Position numbers and translations under genes: made by a program | In this document: positions 38,769 to 48,660 of the stretch, in pieces | How positions within the stretch are numbered: position 1 is the first letter of the stretch | Layout: every line of letters begins with the position of its first letter | Notes under the pieces: model-generated | Told to the model about the DNA's origin: nothing | The model's database searches: none | What the model saw: only the letters and a program-made list of their open reading frames with translations | Origin: Polytrichum commune | Lineage: Eukaryota; Streptophyta; Polytrichopsida; Polytrichales; Polytrichaceae | Reading direction: 5' to 3' | Length of the DNA: 64,000 bases | Assembly (NCBI GenBank): GCA_950295325.1 | Contig: OX485808.1 | Location: forward strand, 20,356,527 to 20,420,526

Positions 38769-39146
38769 TACACTAATTGTTGTATTTAGTGTCATATGGT
38801 ATTTTATGTCATTCGGGTAATCCTTTTAATGAAAATTTTTTAGGAGCTAGTTTACAAGTAGTATTGTGGATGATTGAAATTTGGATATTTACATGCCAAT
38901 TATTGAAACAAAATTTGGTATATCTTGCATCCTAACTTTTGTAATGAAATATTGTCACGGATGATTGATATATGGATGAAATTTTACTTTGTAAAGTGAC
39001 AATATTTGCAACATTGTAAATCTATTATGCCCAGAAAAAACTTAGAAGGAATGACAATTTGGTGTTGGTGACACCACATGGGCGGTTTACGATTAGTGTT
39101 GAGCGAGACAAATAGTAATGGTGACACTAAATACATGTTTAGTGTA
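38769..39146. mobile_element. MITE, TACACTAA ends, copy 1 of 3
   Basis: The left end TACACTAA...TGTATTTAGTGTCA is matched in inverted orientation by TGACACTAAATACA...TTTAGTGTA. If the end is CACTAA, a TA dinucleotide flanks both sides, as for Tc1/mariner-type elements. Internal blocks GGATGATTGA, GCAACATTGTAAATCTA and TTTGGTGTTGGTGACA recur in the copies at 42511 and 48272. Confidence 0.65.
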
Positions 39147-39284
39147 CTAATGAGGTTAGTAACAAGGTTAGTGGCAATATGTTGCAAAATCAAATAGTTG
39201 TTTTTGACCAACGTATGAACCTCCTTTCTAATTTAGTTTATTCAAGCAAAGTGATTAATTTAGCATTGAGTTTGTGTTATGCCA

Positions 39285-39635
39285 TGGGCTAAATCAAATT
39301 TGTGTTCAGTTGGGCCCCGTCCCTCCCATGCCTCCTTCACTGCCCGGTCGTCTTACCCACACCTAAGTAGAAACTCTTTCATGTTGGGAACCAATGTGAT
39401 AATACCTGGTCACTTAAGTCATTAAGCTCCTTTGGCATGTGAAGGAACTCCATCAATTAACTTGGCAATAATGAAAGTGATGTCAACTTGAATATTTGTA
39501 ATTTTGACCGGGTATTATCAAATTGGTTCCCAACGAGGAAAAGTTCCCACACAGGTGCATGTAGGAAGACCAGGTAGCGAAGGAGGTGTGGGAGGGGCAG
39601 GGCAGGGCCCAACCGAACACACATGTGATTTAACC
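39285..39635. mobile_element. Foldback element with ~125-bp terminal inverted repeats
   Basis: The left arm (39285-39413, containing GTTGGGCCCCG, CTCCTTCACTGCC and GTTGGGAACCAATGTGATAA) is mirrored by the right arm (39507-39635). Only about 90 bp separate the arms. It has no coding capacity. Boundaries are approximate and no clear target duplication was found. Confidence 0.75.
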
Positions 39636-39690
39636 CAGGGTCCATGTTATTATGTTCAGATTGATTTGTTGGCGATTAATGACAAGGGTC

Positions 39691-40035
39691 CTTGGGGGGG
39701 GGGGGGGTAGTCATTGGTTGGAGTAGCAATACACATGCGAACAAATGATAGGGTATTTTAAAAACATGGGAGCAAAAAATTATAATTGGGCTTAAGAGTA
39801 ATATAGGGTATCAAAAATGGCACTGGACATCTTTAAAGTACTATAGGGTATGGAATGATAGGTAATTTGGAATCATACGTAATGCAAGCCATTCTTCTAT
39901 TAACCCAAAGTAGAAATTTACATAATGATAGCATGTGAAAAAAAGAAGAGAATTGAAAGTAATACCCCCCTATAAAATAGTGGTTGTTCGCACCTATATC
40001 CTTAACTTTTTAACACACTGCCCCCCCCCCCCGAG
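39691..40035 (-). mobile_element. hAT-type MITE, 345 bp, family with CTTGGGGG ends, copy 2
   Basis: Exact 8-bp duplication CAAGGGTC at 39683-39690 and 40036-40043. It starts CTTGGGGG (long G-run), ends C-run plus GAG, and the interior is a close inverted copy of 35084-35417. Confidence 0.88.
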
Positions 40036-40381
40036 CAAGGGTCCTCCTTCCAACCATGTAGATGTGATAGTAAGTTCTTCATGTACAACAATCTATTGTA
40101 TGTCAACTCCAAAGATGGTCTCCAAACTCGTATTTTAGAATACATCTTTGAGTTGAGTCGGACTTCTCGTGCATTTGGGGCTTCAAATATCAACATGGGT
40201 TGAAACCAAAATAGTCGATGTTGATATGCAACAAGTGATACTAATAAAACACATTTTCCTCTCCAAATAAAAATAAGTAATTTGGTCATCACAATAGAAA
40301 ATAAAAATGTTTTGATGTAAATGTCAACTTCGCACAATGTAGCATGCCAAGAGTAATTCCCAAGCCATGGGGAGTTGACCT

Positions 40382-40835
40382 TGCAGATAGATAGAAACTC
40401 CGGTCCCTTTGAAGGGGCCAGCGTGAATAAAGTGTCCGTTCGTAATGTCAATGACCCGATGCCCACCGGACAAGGGGACATTGGGGCAATACTACTCTCC
40501 CCTTTCGAAGATGGGCACTATAGTGACACACCATACTAGTTCCTAGCTAGCCACTAGTGCCTTGAAGATACCGGACATGGTATCCCTTCAAAGGGCTTTA
40601 AGGTACCCATACAACAAACCCTAACCCTATAAAACAAATCGGTGACGTGACCGCCTGAGAGGGCGGCATTTCGGGAAAGGCCTATAGGCCCTCCTCCTCG
40701 ACAAGGTCCAAGGACCCCCCACCATAGTTGGGTGGACTAAGGTGGTGAGCACCACGCCGGCATGGGGAATAGAACCCACAACCTCCTCATTGGGGGTCAT
40801 GAGCCCCAACCACCAAGCCAAGGCCCGTGGTGCAT
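40382..40835 (-). mobile_element. tRNA-derived SINE (family A), long copy
   Basis: Flanked by the 8-bp direct repeat GTTGACCT (40374-40381 and 40836-40843). Read on the minus strand it starts CACCACGGGCCTTGGC, has A box TGGCTTGGTGG and B-box-like GGTTCTATTCC 44 bp further on, and ends in a TATC simple-repeat tail. Its interior contains GGGTTAGGGTTTG, which resembles plant telomere repeats. It is head-to-head with the shorter copy 505 bp away. Confidence 0.82.
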
Positions 40836-41340
40836 GTTGACCTCACATCATAGATGATCGACACATGATTGAGAGTTGACTTCCATAAAGGTAGGTCTTT
40901 TTAAGTAGATTTAGACTTATTCATGGTTTTTTATAAATAAATAAAAATTGTATGCATGGGGTATACGTGCGCTACTATTGGGGACCTATAATACAATGAG
41001 CAGAAACTAGTACCAAATTTGAATCAAACATCTTGTTGTATATACATTTTAATTGCATGCAAATGAACATGCATCCAAAATGACCAAAATATTTCTCCAA
41101 AACCAATATTTTCCTATCATGAATTCTTCTAGTTTCTTTCCTTGAGTAATTTGTTTTGTGATGTGCATGTCTCAATGGCGCAAAAACATACTCATGATAC
41201 TCATTCATGCATGACTATTTTTGGGCAAGCATTGTATGCATATTTATGTGAGTCCCAAATAGATTAGAGAGTTATATATGATGGATTTTATCTTGTACAT
41301 GTAAGGTTGGAGAGAACACATTGTCACTAAATGTCAACAC

Positions 41341-41705
41341 CACAGGCCTTGGCTTGGTGGTTAGGGCTCATGGCCCCCAATGAGGAGGTTGTGGGTTCTA
41401 TTCCCCATGCCGGCGTGGTGCTCACCACCTTAGTTCACCCAACTATGTTGGGGGGTTCTTGGACCTTGTTGTATGGGTACCTCAAAGCCCTTTGGGGGGA
41501 TACCATGTCCGGTATCTTCAAGGCACTAGTGGCTAGCTAGGAACTAGTATAGTGTGTCACTATGGTGCCCATCCTCGAAAGGGGAGAGTAGTATTGCCCC
41601 AATGTCCCCTTGTCCAGTGGGCATCGGGTCATTGACATTACGAACGGACACTTTATTCACGCCGGCCCCTTGCTAAAAAGGGACCGGAGTTTCTATCTAT
41701 CTATC
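41341..41705 (+). mobile_element. tRNA-derived SINE (family A), short copy
   Basis: Flanked by TCAACAC (41334-41340 and 41706-41712). The A box TGGCTTGGTGG is at 41350-41360, the B box GGTTCTATTCC at 41394-41404, and the tail is CTATCTATCTATC. Relative to the copy at 40382 it lacks about 90 bp between GGACCTTGT and TTGTATGGGTACC, consistent with deletion at a short TTGT microhomology. Confidence 0.82.
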
Positions 41706-42510
41706 TCAACACTTCGATCTCTAAGCATAATCTTCAAAGAATTGACCACAATCTCAAAAAGCATTGGAATCACTTGCAATTTGGTTTTATTGGTTAAAAG
41801 TAAGCCGCATAACAAGATAATTGCTACAAAACATGTAACCTCCACAATCTTATTACGTTCTATTGTATGTTAAATTTCGCAACAAATAATTGTCATGTGG
41901 TCGTTGAGGGTGATTCCATTCATCCAAGTGTTGAGTAAATATAAGTATTGATTTTGGATGCAAACCCTTTTTCTACACACATAACATCATACAACCACAT
42001 GAGAGTGTTCTCTTTCAAAATTATGACTTTCCACCAACCTTTATATGTAGATCCAAGTCAAATCCGCTACCATTACATCATGAATGTGGAATCATCCTAG
42101 GATGTGTTCTCAAACATTCACAAGCCCCATAGAAATTGAACAAGGAGTAACTATTGTCATGTATATTGTGAGAGGAAGAAATTAACTATGTGAATGAATG
42201 CTCCACATAAAAAATGAGACATTATCTCTAAATAATTGAAACCATACTATGTTCTCCCACATGGTTGATTGGAATGATAGGAAAATGAGACTGAATCCTC
42301 AAAGGTTAAGTGTATTAGGTAATATCATCATGATTATGATTAAAGTTATTATTGTTGATCTCCAACAATCCTTACAAATAAATAGCTTTAAAAATCAAAA
42401 TGGTCAACCTAGATATATAAATGTGAACATCAACTTTGCACGGAAGCAAGCATAAATGAAGAGCTTCTTTGATTGTGTACTACTATCACCTTTCAATGGA
42501 GGGCTCACTT

Positions 42511-42926
42511 GTCAACCTTAGTAAGCACTACATTGATATAGTGTATTTAGTATCATGCTATGTTATGTCACCATGGTGGCTTTTTAATAACACTTCTTAT
42601 AAATTCATTTCCAAGTATTGTCATGGGTGATTGAAATTTAAGTGAAATTCATGCCATTTTGATTTTGGGTGTGTTTTGCATCCTAATAGAAATGTAATGA
42701 AACATTTTCATGGATGATCAATTTTTGGGTGAAAATCCACTTACTAAGTGATAGTATTTGCAACATTGCAAATCTAGAATGGTCAATTTTTTTTACAAAG
42801 AACGACGAATAATGTAAGGTTTACATTTAGTGTTGGTGACATTACACATGTTGTTTACAATTAGTATTCGACAAGACAAATAGATTTGGCACGACACTAA
42901 ATACAATATTTAGTGTAGTGTAGTTG
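42511..42926. mobile_element. MITE, TACACTAA-end family, copy 2 (decayed)
   Basis: It shares GTGTATTTAGT at the left, GATGATCAATTTTTGGGTGAAA and GCAACATTGCAAATCTA inside, and CACTAAATACAATATTTAGTG at the right with the element at 38769. The left terminus is degraded; ends are approximate. Confidence 0.5.
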
Positions 42927-43249
42927 GTAGCTTGTGATTCTCCACCCAATGTATGCATGACATGTGGCACAAAGCTCGAAATTTTATTTGAGAAAGGATT
43001 GACAAGATGCCAAACCACATAGGCATGTACGGGATTCATAATCTATACCAATATCCACTAATATTTTTCAACTATTTTAAATATAGAAGTATTTTCATAC
43101 AAATATCCTAGATTATACACACTTTATCAACCACTATCATGAAGATTACATGTTTCTAATTTTGCCACATCATCTCCGTGCCTAGTCTCACCCATTTAAT
43201 GTCTATTAAGTGCTATTACAAATACTCAAGAAATACCTCAAGTCTATAC

Positions 43250-43475
43250 TTATATTTGCACTTAAGTTGCCTCTTTACCTATGCAAATTACCTCAGGTCA
43301 ATATCATACTACAAAAACTTATAACTTTCCATATTCCTCTATATAGCAATCGGAATGACATCAAGATCCATGTATTTTGGTAATATAGTTATAATCAACA
43401 TTGAAATAGAGTGGAGTGTCAAAAAAAGTAGCATGAGGCAACCTCATTGCACATGTCAATGTAGAATATTTGGCA
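43250..43475 (+). repeat. Dispersed repeat, also at 46840-47088
   Basis: Shares TTGCCTCTTTACC, ATGCAAATTACCT, TATAGCAA, CATGTATTTTGGTAATA and CAACCTCATTGCACATGTCAATGTA with 46840-47088 in the same order and orientation. The class is unknown. The 47-kb copy is followed directly by the hAT-type MITE at 47097. Confidence 0.5.
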
Positions 43476-43860
43476 CTCGTGTGTTCCTTAAGTCACATAT
43501 CTCAAATGGTAATGGATGATGGATTTCTATAAAAGAATCTTGTACAAGTTGATCGAATGAAGTCTTTGGGGTTGTAATGTGTGCATTGTTGTGTGATATT
43601 ATAACCATTTCGATGAGAATTTAGCATGAAAACATCCATATGTGAATACTAAATGCATCAAGAGGTATCAATCGAACATACTAGAATGTTAGAATGTGAC
43701 ACAAACCCAATAAACAAACACATTGTTAAGCGTGGAAGGAATATGAAATCACTCAACCATAGCTTGACGTAAATAAGAGATTCACGGAGTATGCCTATGG
43801 CATAAGAGCAGTTTTTGCATGAAGTAGAAGAATGAACCTAGTATATATGAATTGTGATAA

Positions 43861-44362
43861 GAGCCACTTCACACACGAGACTGAGAGCCCTTGACCATTA
43901 CACTTCAAGCACTCTCATTGGTGGAAAAGGCGGAGCCGGTTCAAGTTCGCTACTTCACACTACGCTTGAGGGACCAACGGAGCATGTGAATGCAAGATGG
44001 ATGTCGAGTCTACATGGGTTCCTACATGGCATCAAATGGATCATGTTTCATGGTCACTTGGACTATTTTCAAAAACCATCTCTTGGAGGTAGGTCAAACA
44101 CAAAACTTGGAGACCATGGCACTCCAAATGCTCACAACCATTGACTTATGCTATTTTATCATGTGTGAGGACCTGCATAAATAGAATTTCATTGAAATAG
44201 CAATTGGTTGAGGACCTGATCACATATGGTGTCACAATACACTTGAGGTTCCATGACCACACTACATGATTTTGGAAGTGTCTTGAAACGGCCTTTAAAC
44301 ACTTTCTTTTGGGCTCTCACAATTTCATGGTCACGGCTCTTGACTTGTGTGTGAAGTGGCCC
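43861..44362. mobile_element. Harbinger-type MITE, 502 bp, TAA target duplication
   Basis: Flanked by TAA on both sides (43858-43860 and 44363-44365). The left end GAGCCACTTCACACACGAG is the inverted match of the right end TTGTGTGTGAAGTGGCCC, with similarity running on for about 35 bp. The termini match the decayed Harbinger element at 60792. Confidence 0.85.
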
Positions 44363-44365
44363 TAA

Positions 44366-46090
44366 GTATCATAAACGGATGCATCACAAACTCCACCCCT
44401 TCAATCTTCAAATAATATAATAAAGCAAAGGTATTTATATGACCACGTGAAAGTCTATCAGTCTACTCATTGTATGGAGTTATTTGATGAGTTATCGACC
44501 TTTGAATAATACTTTTGAAACCTTTTCCTCTTAAAAAGTACTAAAGCTCCTTGTGAACACCACAATTTGTGAGCCTTTTGTCAACCTTAGCATTAACTTA
44601 GGAGGACATGCTTCAATATGGCCATCTTCCTTTCCATGGCAATTGCTTTGTCACTCTTTATACATTTCCTATCCATCATTATTTCTCTTGCATTGCAAGG
44701 GGATGGGGTGGTAGTGAAGAATGGCGGAACTACGTGAGATAAAATATAGAGTTTGATATATTAATTGTGGAAAAAAATTGTGAAGTAATTACATGTAGTA
44801 TAGGATGCTATAAGTGTGATAAAACATCATATATATATATATACTATAGCATGTGACACAATCTCATAAAATTACGTGAGTGATACATATGACATACCAT
44901 GGAAGTGAGGGGGGGGCACACGGGTAGATCACCTAGTGCATTTTAAAAATGACGTGTGGCATAATATAGAGAGGATTAAAATCATTTGAAATAAAAATTA
45001 TAAAGGAATTCCAAATAATGAATGGGCCATTAAATGTAGACAATCCCATTATAAGTAAGTTAGTGGACATAAAACGTGGGCCATTGTTTTTTTGTAAAAT
45101 TAATATAGGGGCTGAAGATAAGGGTCCTAGAAGGTATGTTTAGTATGGTATGTAAATGGGTTTAGGACTCACGGGGATGGATGATAATTGGGATTTCGTA
45201 ACTTTGTTTGCAATGCTATTACTATTTGCACCCTTCTTTGTTTCCATGCTTTCCCTCAACACTCATCAATTGCGTTAGGAAGTAGATTAGCTTTTATTAC
45301 TTAAAAGGAATATAGAGTACAAAAAATTGCAGTGACTTGGACAATATAAGTAATGGAAGGGTGCAAACAAATGGGCCATTTTTGAAATTTAAGTAATTAT
45401 AGGGAGGCTTTAATTCAGCCCTTAAAGGTAAATAGCCCCAAAACAAAAACCCCCCAGCTGCACGTGGTGCACAAAAATGCTTTAGAGTGATCTTCATGTG
45501 GGGGGCATATATGCAAATTCATATACCTTGCATTTCAATCATAAATAATGGATGAATAATTGTTAATTTCATGTGAATCATTGAGGGATGTATGAAATCA
45601 CTCATGAAATCATCACCCCCGACGACTTGTAGATCAAGGTTGCATTATTATATGTTTTCATAAGAGCCTAGTGAACAAAACCAACAATTTCTTACATATG
45701 AACTGACTAATATGGGCCAATAATTGGGTATGAAAGTAAGTAGCCGTATTGGGCATCCGGTTAATCAAGGGATGAAATTAGATAACAATTGGTCTTGATT
45801 TTGAAATAACAGATGAATGTCGGGTTGATTAAGTAGGGCCCCATATTTAGTTTATCAACAATTCAAAGACTTTGGAGTATTGAGGATTTGTTCACATTTA
45901 AGTGAAGTAGGTTATCATTAAATTTAATCTTTGATATAGTCACAATAATGTACCATTATTATGAGATTAGAATGCATTGTAATCCATTATAGTAGGTAAA
46001 ATAGCCCATCATAAAATACTATCTTATTGCATGTGTATATGTATCCTCAGAGGGACCCCCCCATCAATATCTCTAAACCACAACAAAAGG
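44366..46090. other. Gene-free AT-rich stretch
   Basis: No supported gene or delimited element. A TA microsatellite lies near 44830 and a G-run near 44910. Open frames are short and match no family I recognise. Confidence 0.4.
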
Positions 46091-46326
46091 TGGAGAGAAT
46101 TTTTGCATGCAAACACACATCTCATCCATCAAACATAAAAAGTTAAACCCTATGTGTTTGTAGCCAACTCATTTCAAATGACTTTGACTAGATTAATTTA
46201 GGAATTTTAAGAAATTATTGTCAAATCAACAAAAACAAATGATGACACTTGAGTTGCATGCTATTTGAAGGTTATAATGTTGGATGAATGAGAGGTACAT
46301 TTGCATGCCATAATTCCCTCTCTCCA
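46091..46326. mobile_element. hAT-type MITE, 236 bp, copy 2 of 3
   Basis: Inverted arms start TGGAGAG...GCATGCAAAC...CTCATCCATC and end GATGAATGAGAG...GCATGCCATAATTCCC...CTCTCCA. The flanks ACAAAAGG (46083-46090) and ACAAAGAG (46327-46334) are a decayed 8-bp duplication. It belongs with 16013 and 47097. Confidence 0.75.
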
Positions 46327-46562
46327 ACAAAGAGTACACAGTGAGTCTTATTATACCGATTCGTAAACTCTCATTAACCCAAGGAGACCGTGTATTTGGA
46401 AAATATTATGTAGTTCACACCTTCGTATGTGTATATAAGCACATAACGTCAATAGATAAGAAGCATGATAATGATCTACCAAGGTAGGGTTTGCACCACC
46501 CAATATCTATTGCTAAAAGTGATGGTACTAAGTTATAAGTTTGCTTCGCGTTAGACCTTGGT

Positions 46563-46680
46563 GGTAATGCTCCGAGATGACCCTAAACTACCAGATGATA
46601 GTGGAGAGGTAATAACCAAACCAAACGGAGTGATTCGTGGTTCGATTCCCAGTCATGGAATCGTCTCTCTACTTGACGGA
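46563..46680 (+). mobile_element. tRNA-derived SINE (family B), copy 3
   Basis: Perfect A box TAGTGGAGAGG (46599-46609) and perfect B box GGTTCGATTCC (46639-46649), 40 bp apart. It shares GAGATGACCCTAAACTA upstream and CTCTCTACTTGAC downstream with the two copies near 38 kb. The body after the tRNA-like head is not shared. Confidence 0.72.
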
Positions 46681-46839
46681 AACTAGCCATGTGGTCAAAA
46701 AACACCTCACGTGCTCAAAAAAATAATACAAAATAAACCTCAGTGGTAACTGACATCATGCTAAAACATGAATTTGACAGTAAGTTAACAACATGTTGGT
46801 AACCTCTACATTGATATGTGCAACTAGGGTGATCCCACA

Positions 46840-47088
46840 ATAAGGTTGACTCTTTACCCCATGCAAATTACCTAGGGTGAAAACAAAAATATAAAATTAA
46901 TAACTTTTGTTTATTTATCCGTATAGCAACCATAATAGAAAATATTTAATGTATTTTGAAAACATGGTAATAATTTTTAATTTTAGTGTGGAATATGAAT
47001 GATTGAGCGTGGGTCAACCTAATCGCACAAATCAATGTACATTGAGACTTCCCTTGTTATGTTGGTAAAGTAAGACATGTGGTAGTGG
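46840..47088 (+). repeat. Dispersed repeat, second copy
   Basis: Diverged copy of 43250-43475 (see that entry). The adjacent MITE at 47097 probably inserted into it. Confidence 0.45.
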
Positions 47089-47096
47089 AGCTTTAG

Positions 47097-47338
47097 GGAG
47101 AGAGTGGGAATTATCGTTTACGAGCGTACCTCTCATTCATCCAACATAAAAGACCTGAAATAGTATGCTTGGACGTTTCTTTTTTTAGTTGACTTGAGAT
47201 TGAAATTAGCTTCAAAAACTCTAAATTAGTGTGCTCGAGCTCCATTGAGATGAATCGGCCAAAAAAACGTATAGGAGGTCAAGTTTTAATGTTGGATGGA
47301 TGAGAGGTGTGCTTGTATACAATAAATCCCTCTCTCCA
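47097..47338. mobile_element. hAT-type MITE, 242 bp, copy 3 of 3
   Basis: Exact 8-bp duplication AGCTTTAG at 47089-47096 and 47339-47346. The arms GGAGAGAGTGGGAATTAT...CTCTCATTCATCCAACAT and their reverse complement match the copies at 16013 and 46091. Confidence 0.85.
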
Positions 47339-47565
47339 AGCTTTAGCTACCATTAGGGCAATGATAGTGAGGGAGGGGTGACAAGTAGCATAACATCCCT
47401 CCATGTAAAAATACATGGAATATTATGATAGCATTCATGCAAAATGTTGTAATTTATCATTAGAGGTAATTGTAACTTTCCTTTGTGGTGCCAACATTAA
47501 GCCATGTCAGTTCCTTAAAACTTGATGATGAAGTTACATATTAAAATGGTAAGTTACAACGTACC

Positions 47566-47849
47566 GTAGCTCTCTAGCAGCTTGGGCACCTTTCTACCTA
47601 ATAATTAATGAAAGTGCGAAAGTAAGTTAGGCAACCCAAAAAATGAATTTAAAATAAGTTAGACATTCATCCAAGTCCGCTCTATAATTCATGGATGGTT
47701 TTCCTAATTTCATCTATGGGAATTTTATGATTTTAGGCACTCTTTGAATGTTGTTTCTTTTTTTGGGACATTCAACGAACTTAATTTCCCATAAATTTAG
47801 GCACCTCTACACTAAATTATTGTACTCCCAAGCTGCTAGAGAGCTATGG
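47566..47849. mobile_element. Short element with TAGCTCTCTAGCAGCTTGGG termini
   Basis: The 20-bp left end TAGCTCTCTAGCAGCTTGGG is an exact inverted match of the right end CCCAAGCTGCTAGAGAGCTA, followed inward by weaker inverted similarity (GGCACC, TAATTTAG). It is about 284 bp and non-coding. I found no exact target duplication. Confidence 0.65.
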
Positions 47850-48271
47850 TAATGGTACGTTTACCCCCTCCAAAGTATGTCATTGCATATTTTGACACTT
47901 ATAATTGGTGTAATATGTGTGTTTTAAATGAGAGCCAGTTCCTACAAATAAACACATACAATTATGCTATTGTAGAATAATTTTTGTATTATGTGTTAAT
48001 ATCGTGACTTTACATAATCTCTCTTCTTATGACATGTTGCTTGAACTATAAGAGAAAAGTCAACAAACAAACAAAAACATAGTGCAAAGACACAATTGTA
48101 TGGTCATAAATGAATGATTAAAAATTTTAAAACTTAAAAGAACTCATAAAAGCCACATATGAGGCACAACAACAATTTTGTGGGAAGAAGGCACAATATT
48201 GAGGGGATTCGGAGGATGATGTCAACCACTAGTTTTGTCTAGGATTGATCAAAATGTTTGGATATACCTTA

Positions 48272-48660
48272 ATACTATACTAAATAACATATTTAAAATT
48301 GTATGGTATTTTATGTCAATATGATAACTTTTTGAATGCCATTTGTTATGAATAACTTTACAAATATTGTCAGGGATGATGGATGGGTTTATCCATTGGC
48401 CAAACCCCTACCTTCTATTTTCCGCAACTTGTTATAAAACATTGTCATGGATGATTAAAATTTGGATGAAATTTTACTTTGTAAGTGACAATAATTGCAA
48501 CATTGTAAATCTATAATCCTCCAAAAAAAATTCCAAGGAATGACAAATAATGTTGGGTTAACATTTAGTGTTGGTGACACTACTACTCAGTTTACAATTA
48601 GTATTGAGCAAGGCAATTAGACTTGGTGACACTAAAATAACATATTTAAAGTAGCTTTTA
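48272..48660. mobile_element. MITE, TACACTAA-end family, copy 3 (decayed)
   Basis: It shares CTAAATAACATATTTAAA near the left and its inverse at the right, plus GGATGATTAAAATTTGGATG, GCAACATTGTAAATCTA and AGTGTTGGTGACACTACTAC inside, with the element at 38769. Ends are approximate. Confidence 0.5.
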
